DNA from: an uncultured Alphaproteobacteria bacterium
GTDB lineage: Bacteria > Pseudomonadota > Alphaproteobacteria > RF32 > CAG-239
NCBI GenBank assembly: GCA_944391435.1
Contig: CALXTP010000020.1
Coordinates: 65,683-106,323, forward strand
DNA length: 40,641 nt
Reading direction: 5' to 3'
Of this stretch, positions 8,793 through 18,247 are shown piece by piece. Numbering within the stretch: the stretch's first letter is position 1; each line of letters starts with the position of its first letter. The position numbers were made by a program, and so were the translations under genes. The notes beneath the pieces are model-generated. The model was not told the origin of the DNA. It saw nothing but the letters and a program-made list of their open reading frames with translations, and did no database searches.

Positions 8793-9521
8793 ATGCAGAT
8801 TGTAAGAGAAATTGTGTTTGATACGGAAACAACCGGGTTTGACCCGGAAAAAGGCGACAGGCTGGTTGAAATCGGTGCTGTTGAATTGATTAATCACGTT
8901 GCAACAGGGAAGACTTATCATCAATATATCAATCCAGAGAGAGAAGTTCCGGAAGAAGTTGTTAAAGTTCACGGATTAACAACGGAATATTTGAAAGATT
9001 TTCCCGTTTTTGCCGATGTTGCACAGGGATTTATTGATTTTGTCGGCGATGATGGGATTTTGGTGGCACATAACGCAGCATTTGATATTAAATTTATAAA
9101 TTATGAATTAAAGCATCTGGGATATCCCGGATATGGGTGGGATAGAGTTGTAGATACCTTAGAGATAGCAAAGGCAAAATTTCCGGGGCAGCGCAATAAT
9201 TTGGATATTCTTTGTAAACGTTTTGGCATAGATAATTCGGCCAGAACGTTTCACGGTGCATTGCTTGATGCACAATTATTGGCGGAAGTTTATCTTGAAC
9301 TGCTTGGAGGAGCCGAACCATCTATGGAATTTGGCTCTGCACCGATAAAACAGCAACATACAGAGCATTTAAATGAGCAAAAGGCCAGAATATACAGAGA
9401 ACCGAGATTATTTGCCTTAACGGATGAACAGATTGCTGCACATAGGGCTTTTTTGGAAAGCAACATAAAAGATGCTTTGTGGTTTGCCGATGAGAAAAAA
9501 GATAATGAGGGAGTCGGCTAG
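8793..9521 (+). CDS. dnaQ: DNA polymerase III epsilon subunit (3'-5' proofreading exonuclease)
   Basis: Epsilon removes mispaired nucleotides during replication, bound to the alpha subunit. The 242-residue protein shows the DEDDh exonuclease motifs: ExoI DTETTG (Asp10, Glu12), ExoII HNAAFD, and ExoIII HGALLDAQLLAEVY with its His and Asp. After the catalytic domain (about residue 170) the tail KARIYREPRLFALTDEQIAAHRAFL and what follows corresponds to the segment that binds the polymerase subunit in this family. AGAAGGA upstream is the ribosome site, overlapping the coaE stop. The coaE-dnaQ pair next to oriC is conserved in Alphaproteobacteria. Confidence 0.96.
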   Translation: MQIVREIVFDTETTGFDPEKGDRLVEIGAVELINHVATGKTYHQYINPEREVPEEVVKVHGLTTEYLKDFPVFADVAQGFIDFVGDDGILVAHNAAFDIKFINYELKHLGYPGYGWDRVVDTLEIAKAKFPGQRNNLDILCKRFGIDNSARTFHGALLDAQLLAEVYLELLGGAEPSMEFGSAPIKQQHTEHLNEQKARIYREPRLFALTDEQIAAHRAFLESNIKDALWFADEKKDNEGVG

Positions 9522-10225
9522 TGTTTTATTTTGATCTTGCGGGTGACAAGAAAGTTCTCAAATCTGACTTATTGCCAGATGTTATGCACTTTTTTACTAC
9601 GAGGGAATGTTGCCTTTTTTCTAAAGATAGGGATGTTTTGGATAATAAGAGAGAAATTAAAGCTTTTTTAGGAAAAAAAATGGCAACAAATGGTCCGGTG
9701 CACGGATGCCATATTGAAAAAGTTACAAATAAGTTTTTTTATGAAAATACAGATGCTTTGCTTTTGGAAAAGGGGAAAGCGGCTTTTATGAATTTCGGTG
9801 ATTGTGTGCCGTTGCTTTTTTATTGCAATCATGTTGGAATGATTGTCCATGCGGGCTGGCGGGGGACAGTGCAGGAAATTGCGAAAAAAGCATTGGCAAA
9901 AATGGTGTGTGATTACGGATTTTCGGTTGTGGATATAAAGGTGGTTATCGGACCGGCGATTTGTCATAATTGTTATGAGGTGGGGCAGGAAGTTTTTTCA
10001 GCTCTTGCGACAACTATAACTGAAAGAAAAGGCCTTTATGTTAAGAATAATCGTTTTTTTGTGGATTTAAAGGAAATAAATTCAGGACAGTTAAAAGAAT
10101 CCGGAGTTAAATATATTGATGTTTGCCCGTATTGTACGGCATGCGGAGAGGGAAAAAATCTTTTTTATTCATACAGACGTACACATACGGGTGATCGCCA
10201 TAGCGCCGTTTTGGCTGTCAGTTGA
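9521..10225 (+). CDS. pgeF: Peptidoglycan editing factor PgeF (YfiH / multicopper polyphenol oxidase family)
   Basis: Members of this family were long annotated as laccases or polyphenol oxidases. In E. coli the homologue prevents misincorporated L-Ser in cell-wall precursors. The 234-residue protein carries the three metal ligands of the family: His61 (VHG), Cys95 (FGDCVPLLF) and His110 (HAGWRG). CTACGEGKNLFYSYRR near the C-terminus is also typical. It uses a GTG start that overlaps the dnaQ stop by one base, with GAGGGAG upstream, so translation is likely coupled to dnaQ. The usual ADC motif reads GDC here. The 3' end overlaps the convergent outer-membrane gene by 8 bp. Confidence 0.9.
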   Translation: MFYFDLAGDKKVLKSDLLPDVMHFFTTRECCLFSKDRDVLDNKREIKAFLGKKMATNGPVHGCHIEKVTNKFFYENTDALLLEKGKAAFMNFGDCVPLLFYCNHVGMIVHAGWRGTVQEIAKKALAKMVCDYGFSVVDIKVVIGPAICHNCYEVGQEVFSALATTITERKGLYVKNNRFFVDLKEINSGQLKESGVKYIDVCPYCTACGEGKNLFYSYRRTHTGDRHSAVLAVS

Positions 10226-10874
10226 ACATATAACGCAATCCTAAAGACAATTCGGCAACATCATGGATATTGTTGCTGTTAAGCATAATGTATCGTCCCA
10301 TGGCTCTCAGAGCCAAGTGGTTCGTTATGTTGTATTGTAAACCAAGACCTAATCTTGTGCCGAAAACATCCTCAGAGGCCTTTTCATAAAATGTTCTATA
10401 AATAGAAGGAGATGAATTTTCCAGTTCAAGAGAGTAGCTTGCGAATCCAAAAGATAATATTAATTCCAGTTGTTCTTCAAAAGGAATGTATCCTTGTAAA
10501 TCCAGACCGAAGGCATTAAAAGTTGTTGTAAAATTCCTTTTGTGTTGATCGTCTGCCATTTGGTAGAAAGCTTCAAGCCCAATATAAGAACCAAGCTTGA
10601 TTCCTAAAACGGGCATATATGAAGTGTAATTGTTTTCAATAGAGTTTTTACTAAATATCGAATGGTTGGTGGCCATATATATATCGCCGTAGGCTTTGAA
10701 ATTGACATGCGTATAGGCATAATCTATTCCGATATAAGGGCGAATTTTATGGGATACGGCTGTGTTGTTTGCAAATGTGAAACGGGGGGATTGGTAGGGG
10801 TGTCCAAAATCTCGTGCGTTTACAGAAGATGTTGAAAAAAAGAGTATGCCGAGAAGTATAAAAAATTTGCGCAT
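10218..10874 (-). CDS. Small outer-membrane beta-barrel protein
   Basis: This 218-residue protein has a clear signal peptide (MRKFFILLGILFFSTSSVNA, cleavage after about residue 20). The mature part of about 198 residues alternates aromatic and polar residues in short strands, e.g. KIRPYIGIDYAYTHVNFKAYG, LGIKLGSYIGLEAFYQ, FGTRLGLGLQYNITNHLALRAMGRYIM. It ends in ELSLGLRYMFN, close to the terminal aromatic motif recognised by the BAM complex. Size and pattern fit an eight-stranded porin-like or opacity-type barrel (outer-membrane beta-barrel superfamily). The function is unknown. The gene is monocistronic, convergent with pgeF and divergent from ppdK; the 205-bp spacer to ppdK must hold promoters for both. 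Confidence 0.8.
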   Translation of the reverse strand: MRKFFILLGILFFSTSSVNARDFGHPYQSPRFTFANNTAVSHKIRPYIGIDYAYTHVNFKAYGDIYMATNHSIFSKNSIENNYTSYMPVLGIKLGSYIGLEAFYQMADDQHKRNFTTTFNAFGLDLQGYIPFEEQLELILSFGFASYSLELENSSPSIYRTFYEKASEDVFGTRLGLGLQYNITNHLALRAMGRYIMLNSNNIHDVAELSLGLRYMFN

Positions 10875-11012
10875 GATATATTCCTAGGTAAAGAACTATG
10901 CGGCTTATAATAGTATAATGTTGTTAAAATCAAGTAAAAGGAAAAGAGGTAAGTTTTTGCTTGAATATTCTGTTTTACTGTTATAAATTCCCTAACAGAA
11001 TTAATCGTTCTG

Positions 11013-11042
11013 CTGCCACTATGCCAGAAGGTATAAAGGCAG
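11013..11042 (+). promoter_or_regulatory. Hairpin in the ppdK 5' leader
   Basis: CTGCC (11013-11017) pairs with GGCAG (11038-11042), and inside it TATGCC pairs with GGTATA around the loop AGAA. The hairpin lies 38 bp before the ppdK start. There is no U-run, so it is not a simple terminator. It could be a leader element controlling ppdK. It matches no riboswitch class I recognise. Confidence 0.35.
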
Positions 11043-11079
11043 TCGTTTTAACAAATAAGCTAATAGGAGCTGAATAACC

Positions 11080-13776
11080 ATGAGTAAATGGGTATATACA
11101 TTTGGTAATGGCAAAGCTGAAGGTGATGCCACAATGAGAAATCTCCTTGGCGGTAAAGGTGCAAACCTGGCTGAAATGAATAAAGTCGGCTTGCCTGTTC
11201 CTCCGGGATTTACGGTTACAACCGAAGTTTGTACGTATTTTTATAATAATAATCACACGTATCCTGAAGATTTGAAAGAGCAAGTTCGTAGTGCTGTTTC
11301 TTATGTTGAAGGGATTATGGGTAAAAAATTTGCAGATGCAAACAATCCGCTGTTGTTTTCCGTTCGTTCCGGCGCCAGAGTTTCAATGCCGGGCATGATG
11401 GATACGGTTTTGAATCTCGGCTTAAACGATGAAACGGTTAAGGCTTTGGCAAAAGCTTCAGGAAGCGATCGTTTTGCGTATGATTCATATCGTCGTTTTC
11501 TGCAGATGTTTTCTGATGTTGTTTTAGGTGCAGATTTGGATTTGTACGAAGAAGCTTTGGAAAATATGAAGAAATCCAAAGGTTATAAGTCTGATACCGA
11601 TTTGACAGCTGATGATTTGAAAGAATTGGTCAATGAATATAAAGAAATCGGTAAGAAAATCGGCAAGGTTGTCCCTCAGGATCCGTGGGAACAATTGTGG
11701 GCCGGTATCGGCGCCGTGTTTGGTTCCTGGATGGTGGATCGTGCGATTACCTATCGTAAGTTGAACAACATTCCGGGTGATTGGGGTACGGCTGTAAACG
11801 TTCAAACCATGGTGTTTGGTAATGCCGGCGATGACTGTGCTACCGGTGTTTGCTTCTCTCGTGATCCGGCGACCGGTGAAAATGTATATTATGGCGAATA
11901 TCTGGTAAACGCACAAGGTGAAGATGTTGTTGCCGGTATTCGTACGCCGCAACCTATGGGCTCTAAAGGTGATGGTACGTCTTTGGAAGAAAAATGGCCT
12001 CATTTATATGAAGAACTGGTTGATGTTCGTAATAAGCTTGAAGCCCACTATAAAGATATGCAAGATATGGAATTTACTATTGAACACGGTAAACTCTGGA
12101 TGTTGCAATGCCGTAACGGTAAAAGAACCGCTGCAGCTGCGGTCAGAATGGCTGTTGAAATGTATGAAGAAGGCATGTTGACCAAAGAAGAAGCCATTAT
12201 GCGCGTTGGTGCCGATCAATTAGATCAGTTATTGCACCCGATGCTTGATCCGAAAGCCGAAAAGAAGGTTATTGCTACAGGTCTTCCTGCTTCTCCGGGA
12301 GCTGCAGTTGGCCGTGCCGTATTTAATGCGGAAGATGCCGAAGAATGGGCCGGAAGGGGTGAAAAAGTTATTCTTATTCGTAACGAAACATCTCCGGAAG
12401 ATATCGGTGGTATGCATGCTTCACAGGGTGTTATTACGGCTCGTGGCGGTATGACTTCTCATGCGGCGGTTGTTGCCCGTGGTATGGGTACGCCTTGTGT
12501 TTCCGGTTCTACGGATATTGTTATTGATTATAAAGCAAAAACAATGTCTACGAAATCCGGCGTTGTTATTAAAGAAGGCGACTGGGTATCTTTGGACGGT
12601 GCGAAAGGGCAGATTATTGAAGGCCAAGTTCCGACCGTACAAGTTGAAATGACGGGTAATTTCGGTAAACTGATGACATGGGTTGATGAAATTAAAACCA
12701 TGAAAGTTCGTGCAAATGCCGAAACACCGAAAGATGCTAAGCAGGCTCGTGATTTTGGTGCCGAAGGTATTGGTTTGGCTCGTACAGAACATATGTTCTT
12801 TGATGCTAATCGTATTGCCGATATGCGTGCAATGATTTTGTCTGATAATGAAGAAGGCCGCAGAAAAGCTTTGGCTCGTTTGTTGCCGTATCAGAAACAG
12901 GATTTCATTGATTTGTTTACGATTATGGATGGTCTGCCGGTAACTGTTCGCCTGTTGGATCCGCCGTTGCATGAATTCCTGCCGCATACAGATGCTGAAA
13001 TGCAAGAATTGGCGGATAAGATGGGTATGACTTTGGAACAGGTTAAGAATCGTGCTGAAAAATTGCATGAGTTGAACCCGATGCTTGGTCACCGTGGTTG
13101 CCGTCTGGCCGTTACATATCCGGAAATTTGCGAAATGCAAACGCGCGCTATTTTGGAAGCCGCTTTGGAATGTCAAGATAAAGGAATTAAAGTTATTCCT
13201 GAAATTGAAGTTCCGTTGGTTGGCGCTAAGAAGGAATTGGATATTTGCAAGAATATCATTGATACAACAGCACAGCAGATTTTTGCTGAGAAAGGCAAAA
13301 AAATTGACTATCTGGTTGGTACAATGATTGAATTGCCGAGAGCTGCATTGCAAGCTGAAAATATCGCTGAATCTGCAGGATTCTTCGGTTTTGGTACTAA
13401 TGACCTGACACAAACCACGTTAGGTATGAGCCGCGATGATACTGGTGCTATTTTGGATTGCTACAGAGCAAAAGGTATTTATGTGGCTGACCCGTTTGCT
13501 TCTATTGACGTAGAAGGCGTTGGTAAACTGGTTAAACGCGCTTGTGTATACGGACGTAAAACGAATCCGGATATACATTTGGGCGTTTGCGGTGAACATG
13601 GCGGTGATCCTGCATCTATTGAATTCTTCAATTCCTGCGGATTAGATTATGTATCTTGCTCGCCGTTCCGTGTACCTGTTGCACGCTTGGCTGCGGCTCA
13701 GGCTGCCGTAAAGCAGAAAGGACAACCGAAAGCTGTTGATTCTGCAACGGAATGCTGTTGTAAAAAAGCCTGCTAA
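11080..13776 (+). CDS. ppdK: Pyruvate, phosphate dikinase
   Basis: PPDK interconverts pyruvate + ATP + phosphate and phosphoenolpyruvate + AMP + pyrophosphate. It can run glycolytically with pyrophosphate or gluconeogenically. The 898-residue protein is full length. It has the N-terminal ATP-grasp domain (GGKGANLAEM; SRDPATGENVYYGEYLVNAQGEDVVAG), the swivelling phosphohistidine domain GGMTSHAAVVARGMGTPCVSG (His461), and the C-terminal PEP-binding barrel with FGTNDLTQTTLGMSRDD and the catalytic Cys837 in GVCGEHGGDP. The ribosome site TAGGAG lies before the ATG, and a strong terminator follows at 13803-13833. After the usual end (RLAAAQAAVKQ) there is an extra tail of about 20 residues ending ATECCCKKAC, with four cysteines in the last seven residues, which I do not know from the family. 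Confidence 0.97.
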   Translation: MSKWVYTFGNGKAEGDATMRNLLGGKGANLAEMNKVGLPVPPGFTVTTEVCTYFYNNNHTYPEDLKEQVRSAVSYVEGIMGKKFADANNPLLFSVRSGARVSMPGMMDTVLNLGLNDETVKALAKASGSDRFAYDSYRRFLQMFSDVVLGADLDLYEEALENMKKSKGYKSDTDLTADDLKELVNEYKEIGKKIGKVVPQDPWEQLWAGIGAVFGSWMVDRAITYRKLNNIPGDWGTAVNVQTMVFGNAGDDCATGVCFSRDPATGENVYYGEYLVNAQGEDVVAGIRTPQPMGSKGDGTSLEEKWPHLYEELVDVRNKLEAHYKDMQDMEFTIEHGKLWMLQCRNGKRTAAAAVRMAVEMYEEGMLTKEEAIMRVGADQLDQLLHPMLDPKAEKKVIATGLPASPGAAVGRAVFNAEDAEEWAGRGEKVILIRNETSPEDIGGMHASQGVITARGGMTSHAAVVARGMGTPCVSGSTDIVIDYKAKTMSTKSGVVIKEGDWVSLDGAKGQIIEGQVPTVQVEMTGNFGKLMTWVDEIKTMKVRANAETPKDAKQARDFGAEGIGLARTEHMFFDANRIADMRAMILSDNEEGRRKALARLLPYQKQDFIDLFTIMDGLPVTVRLLDPPLHEFLPHTDAEMQELADKMGMTLEQVKNRAEKLHELNPMLGHRGCRLAVTYPEICEMQTRAILEAALECQDKGIKVIPEIEVPLVGAKKELDICKNIIDTTAQQIFAEKGKKIDYLVGTMIELPRAALQAENIAESAGFFGFGTNDLTQTTLGMSRDDTGAILDCYRAKGIYVADPFASIDVEGVGKLVKRACVYGRKTNPDIHLGVCGEHGGDPASIEFFNSCGLDYVSCSPFRVPVARLAAAQAAVKQKGQPKAVDSATECCCKKAC

Positions 13777-13802
13777 ATTTTAAATAATTTAACAGATATT
13801 TT

Positions 13803-13833
13803 CCGCCTGTTGATAGTAACAGGCGGTTTTTTT
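13803..13833 (+). terminator. Intrinsic terminator of ppdK
   Basis: A 9-bp stem (CCGCCTGTT/AACAGGCGG) with a 6-base loop is followed by seven T, 26 bp after the ppdK stop. Confidence 0.9.
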
Positions 13834-13924
13834 GTATATATCTTTTATTTTTGTTTGAATTGCTTAAATATTGTCCGCAAAATGTTTTATGAATTGTTTT
13901 ATATAAATTCCGGAGGTTTGTGTT

Positions 13925-14395
13925 ATGGATTTTAGTACATTAAAAAATATAGATACGTTGAAAAGTTTGGCTAAAGATGTTTGCGGAGATATAGTTACCG
14001 AAGTTAAAAACTTGAAAACAGTTAATGTTGAAAAGGCAAAAACGGCATTGAATGTTTATTTTGTAGACTATTTGAAAAACAATTATTTGAAATTTGATGG
14101 ACGTGTATCCCGTCGGCAATATTGGATGTTTGCATTGTATTCTTCGCTGATAAGCATTATTATCAGTTTTTTGGCTTGTATACTGCCATTTTTAAGTATT
14201 TTATCTTTGTTATATGTTTTGGCTATATTGGTGCCGAGTGTCGGGTTAGGCGTGCGCCGGTTGCACGATATTGATTTGTCCGGATGGTTCTTTTTAATTT
14301 GCTTAATTCCTTTTATTGGTGGAATAGCGCTTATTTTGCTTTTCTGTTTACCGGGCGACGCAGGTAAAAATAAATTCGATTCCGTTGCGAAATAA
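13925..14395 (+). CDS. DUF805 family inner-membrane protein
   Basis: This 156-residue protein carries a complete DUF805 domain from about residue 50: FDGRVSRRQYWMF, then hydrophobic segments SLISIIISFLACILPFLSILSLLYVLAILVPSVGLGVRRLHDIDLSGWFFLICLIPFIGGIALILLFCLPG and the closing GDAGKNKFD. The signature RRLHD is present. Four hydrophobic stretches suggest three or four membrane passes. The family is widespread and its function is unknown. An N-terminal extension of about 45 residues, mostly charged and helical (TLKNIDTLKSLAKDVCGDIVTEVKNLKTV), precedes the domain. GGAGG lies 8 bp before the ATG. A bidirectional terminator follows. Confidence 0.88.
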   Translation: MDFSTLKNIDTLKSLAKDVCGDIVTEVKNLKTVNVEKAKTALNVYFVDYLKNNYLKFDGRVSRRQYWMFALYSSLISIIISFLACILPFLSILSLLYVLAILVPSVGLGVRRLHDIDLSGWFFLICLIPFIGGIALILLFCLPGDAGKNKFDSVAK

Positions 14396-14416
14396 AATTT
14401 GCAAAACGTATGTTTT

Positions 14417-14446
14417 AAAGCAGGCTTAAAAGCCTGCTTTAATTTT
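14417..14446. terminator. Bidirectional terminator between DUF805 gene and prepilin peptidase
   Basis: AAAGCAGGCTT (14417-14427) and AAGCCTGCTTT (14430-14440) form a long stem. TTTAATTTTT follows on the plus strand, and a T-rich run follows the hairpin on the minus strand. It lies between convergent genes. Confidence 0.8.
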
Positions 14447-15147
14447 TAGTAGATATTTAAGAATAAAATAATCAGTGTTGATAGGACAATGGCCGGACCG
14501 AAAGCGCCTTGACGTTGTTTGTTGATGAAACAGGTTGTGGCAAAAATAAGACAAGACAACAAAACAATATAAGGAATGTTAATTATTCCCATCCATGCAC
14601 CGACGGCGGCTAATAATTTTATATCTCCTCCGCCGAAAGCATCCGGATATTTTTTTATTAGAAATAAAGAGGCTATAACGGGAATAAAATATCCTGCGAC
14701 GGCACCCAGAGAACTGTTTTCTGCGGCTGATACGGTATCGTAGCCCAGTAACCCGCCGGACAATGATGCGTAAAGAAAACCAACTATCAAAAGCGGAACT
14801 GTTAAAATATCTGGCAATAAAAACATCCGTTTATCTATTTCCATTAAAATCAGAAGAATTATAACAAAAAAAGACAGCCATGGTTTTTCTGTATCGGGGA
14901 GGGTTTGTGATATCAGAAAAAGTATGGCTGACGTACAAATTCCCCATCCTAAGGAGCGCATGAAATATTTGTGGCGGATTTTTTTGTATTTCAGGTTTTG
15001 TGTACGTTTTTGCTTGGAAATAGATTTGTTTTGTTTTAAAATCCGGTATAAGGCATAGCCAAATGTTGCCGGCATAAATTTTGAAAATCTTCTTGCCAGG
15101 TAAGGAATTGCAAAACCAAAAGCAAAACCAATAAGAATGTAATACAT
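14446..15147 (-). CDS. Type IV prepilin peptidase, A24 family (TadV/CpaA/PilD-like)
   Basis: This is a polytopic inner-membrane aspartyl protease that cleaves the leader of type IV or Tad/Flp prepilins. In 233 residues it has both catalytic aspartates in their family motifs: Asp105 in EIDKRMFLLPDILTVPLL and Asp175 in FGGGDIKLLAAVGAWMG. Six or seven hydrophobic segments surround them. The N-terminal cytosolic region (about residues 20-63) is basic and lacks the CxxC pairs of PilD-type bifunctional enzymes, so N-methyltransferase activity is doubtful. Size lies between short CpaA/TadV enzymes and long PilD. No pilin or secretion ATPase genes are nearby. A response-regulator gene lies 54 bp upstream on the same strand and may be co-transcribed. 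Confidence 0.88.
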   Translation of the reverse strand: MYYILIGFAFGFAIPYLARRFSKFMPATFGYALYRILKQNKSISKQKRTQNLKYKKIRHKYFMRSLGWGICTSAILFLISQTLPDTEKPWLSFFVIILLILMEIDKRMFLLPDILTVPLLIVGFLYASLSGGLLGYDTVSAAENSSLGAVAGYFIPVIASLFLIKKYPDAFGGGDIKLLAAVGAWMGIINIPYIVLLSCLIFATTCFINKQRQGAFGPAIVLSTLIILFLNIY

Positions 15148-15201
15148 ATTCGTCTCCAGTATGATTTTGCGGTTAGTTTACCCGGCAATAGTAAATTTTA
15201 T

Positions 15202-15828
15202 TTAAATAAGCCCCATTTTTTGGGCTGTAATGACAGCTTGCGTACGATTATTTACTTTTAATGAGCGTAAAAGTGCATTTATGTGTAATTTTACCGTGGC
15301 TTCGGAAACACCCATATCGTATGCTATTTGTTTGTTTGATTTGCCTTGTGCAATTAAATCCAGTACCTGCGATTGCCGGTTGGTGAGATTTTTCTTTAAA
15401 GGATAAGCCGGTGTTGTTTTATTGTCAGAGGTATTTTCCAGCATGGCAGGAGGAATGTATGTTCCGCCATCTAATATTAATTTTAGCGCACCGCTTAAAA
15501 TGTTGCTGTCAGAACGTTTCGGAATGTATCCTTTTACGCCGAGAGAGAGTATTTTTTTTATATCTTTTGTTTTTTCAGATGAAGATATGGCGATGATTTT
15601 AATTGACGGCAAAGTGTTTTTTATTTTGTTTATGACGTCTTCTGCGTTGGTTTCTGCCAAATCTATATCCAGTATTAAGATATCCGTATCCGGTTCAGAT
15701 GATAATGTTTGCTGCATTTCCAATAGAGAAGATGATTGGAGAATATTGATATCTTGATTTATTTGTTTTAGCCTTAGCGATAGTCCGTCTCTGAATAAAG
15801 ATTGTTCGTCCGTTATTAAAACTTTCAT
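15202..15828 (-). CDS. Response regulator, NarL/LuxR family
   Basis: This two-domain DNA-binding response regulator has 208 residues. The receiver domain starts MKVLITDEQSLFRDGL, with the phosphoacceptor Asp54 in ILILDIDL, the switch-region serines in IIAISSSE, and Lys in GYIPKRS. The output domain (about 147-205) is a LuxR-type helix-turn-helix: LTNRQSQVLDLIAQGKSNKQIAYDMGVSEATVKLHINALLRSLKVNNRTQAVITAQ. The ribosome site AGGGAG precedes the start. No histidine kinase lies in the window, so it is an orphan here. Adjacency to the prepilin peptidase may hint at control of pilus or surface genes, but that is only inference. Confidence 0.92.
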   Translation of the reverse strand: MKVLITDEQSLFRDGLSLRLKQINQDINILQSSSLLEMQQTLSSEPDTDILILDIDLAETNAEDVINKIKNTLPSIKIIAISSSEKTKDIKKILSLGVKGYIPKRSDSNILSGALKLILDGGTYIPPAMLENTSDNKTTPAYPLKKNLTNRQSQVLDLIAQGKSNKQIAYDMGVSEATVKLHINALLRSLKVNNRTQAVITAQKMGLI

Positions 15829-15915
15829 TTATATCTCCCTAAATTTTAAGGTATTGCTAAATGTAGTTGCAATATAAGTACGGATTGACGGTTTTAAAGA
15901 TATCTGTTTAAGTTT

Positions 15916-16380
15916 TTATTCTTTGGGCGGAAGTATAAGCAATTCAACACCGGCTTCTTGCAGCATCTGTTCCGAGTAGGATATACGGTCACGCCATGTG
16001 TTTTGAGGTGTATTTTTATCAATAACCAAAGGGTTTGTTACAACAAGTTTTATGCCGGATTGAATAATAGCCCGCGTGCAGTCGGTGCAGGGGAAGTGCG
16101 TCGCATATAAAACACAGCCTTTGACTTGTGTTCCGCACAAGCAGGCATTGTAAACGGCATTTCTTTCCGCGTGTTCAAAAAAATCGTATTTTGTCGGACG
16201 CTCAAAACGCTCAAAAACATCATCGTCAACACCTCGGACGAATCCGTTGTATCCTGTGGCGCGGATTTCTTTGTCCGGACCAACAATGACAGCACCTGTT
16301 TTGGTGGAGGTATCTTTTGACCAGGTTGCAATTAGTTTTGCAAGCTCCATAAAACGATAGTGCCACTTCATTGTAAACAT
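15916..16380 (-). CDS. dCMP deaminase / ComEB-like zinc cytidine deaminase
   Basis: The 154-residue protein has the zinc-deaminase signature: HAERNAVYNA, with the His ligand and the catalytic Glu, and PCTDCTRAI, with the two Cys ligands. The family converts dCMP to dUMP, feeding thymidylate synthesis. STKTGAVIVGPDKEIRATGYNGFVRG is the substrate-region block of dCMP deaminases, and the inserted FERFERPTKYDFF before the HAE is typical of that subgroup. The start at 16380 has AGGAG 8 bp upstream; an internal Met at codon 4 is the alternative. It is divergent from eno, with 167 bp between the starts. Confidence 0.88.
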   Translation of the reverse strand: MFTMKWHYRFMELAKLIATWSKDTSTKTGAVIVGPDKEIRATGYNGFVRGVDDDVFERFERPTKYDFFEHAERNAVYNACLCGTQVKGCVLYATHFPCTDCTRAIIQSGIKLVVTNPLVIDKNTPQNTWRDRISYSEQMLQEAGVELLILPPKE

Positions 16381-16484
16381 AGTGTTTTCTCCTTATTTTG
16401 TTGTATTGAGGTCAGTATAATTTTTTTTTATTATTATACAAGGATTTTGTTTTGGCAGACATGCATAAAAAATATAGAAGAATC

Positions 16485-16512
16485 TTGACTTTATAGAGCT
16501 AAAAGCTATATT
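16485..16512 (+). promoter_or_regulatory. Promoter of eno
   Basis: TTGACT (16485-16490) and TATATT (16507-16512) are separated by 16 bp, about 35 bp before the eno start. Confidence 0.6.
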
Positions 16513-16544
16513 GAGTTACACTTTAACCAATTATATAGGAGTAA

Positions 16545-17825
<1,281 letters not shown>

Positions 17826-17847
17826 ACAGTAGAGAAGGAGATATTAA

Positions 17848-18102
17848 ATGAAAGCTCTCTTATCTTTTGTTGTAGCTGTTTTGGTTTTGGCGGGAATCGG
17901 ATCGGGAATTTGGTGGCTGACCGGCGGTCCGGAGCCAATGGCGCAAATAGAGTATTTGAAAGCTACATTTGCTCAAAGTACCGGTGGCACGGCAGCAGGG
18001 AATACTGCCGAATCGGCGTCAAAACTGGGAAAGGTTTTACGCGATAATTTTGAAGAAGCCCAAGATGTCTATCAGAATGGGGCTGAAGCAAAATATGAGT
18101 AA
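17848..18102 (+). CDS. Small single-pass membrane protein, 84 residues, unknown
   Basis: The strong ribosome site AAGGAG lies 8 bp before the ATG, and a terminator follows directly, so the gene looks real. Residues 1-24 (MKALLSFVVAVLVLAGIGSGIWWL) form a membrane anchor or uncleaved signal. The rest is small, Ala/Gly-rich and acidic, ending FEEAQDVYQNGAEAKYE. Many Alphaproteobacteria carry the small division protein FtsB/DivIC just after eno. This protein occupies that position but has no evident coiled coil, so the equivalence is not supported by sequence. Confidence 0.75.
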   Translation: MKALLSFVVAVLVLAGIGSGIWWLTGGPEPMAQIEYLKATFAQSTGGTAAGNTAESASKLGKVLRDNFEEAQDVYQNGAEAKYE

Positions 18103-18125
18103 AAATTATTATATTTAGGCAACAG

Positions 18126-18162
18126 AAAAGACTCGGAGGTGATTCCGAGCCTTTTCTTTTTG
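18126..18162 (+). terminator. Intrinsic terminator after the eno transcript
   Basis: A 12-bp stem with one mismatch (AAAAGACTCGGA/TCCGAGCCTTTT) around a 6-base loop runs into a T-rich tract. Confidence 0.88.
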
Positions 18163-18202
18163 TGAAAAAGGTTGTTTGTTTTATAAAAAATGTTGAGATA
18201 TT

Positions 18203-18232
18203 TTGAAAATCCGGGTACGTTTATCCTATATT
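18203..18232 (+). promoter_or_regulatory. Candidate promoter of dnaE
   Basis: TTGAAA (18203-18208) and TATATT (18227-18232) are separated by 18 bp. The transcript would start near 18239, giving a very short leader before the ATG at 18248. Confidence 0.45.
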
Positions 18233-18247
18233 GTGTCGGAGTATGTG

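Noticed and set aside
12421-13413. Long open frame (330 codons) on the minus strand
   Set aside because: It lies entirely antisense to the well-supported ppdK gene, has an implausible His/Asn/Phe-rich composition and no ribosome site.
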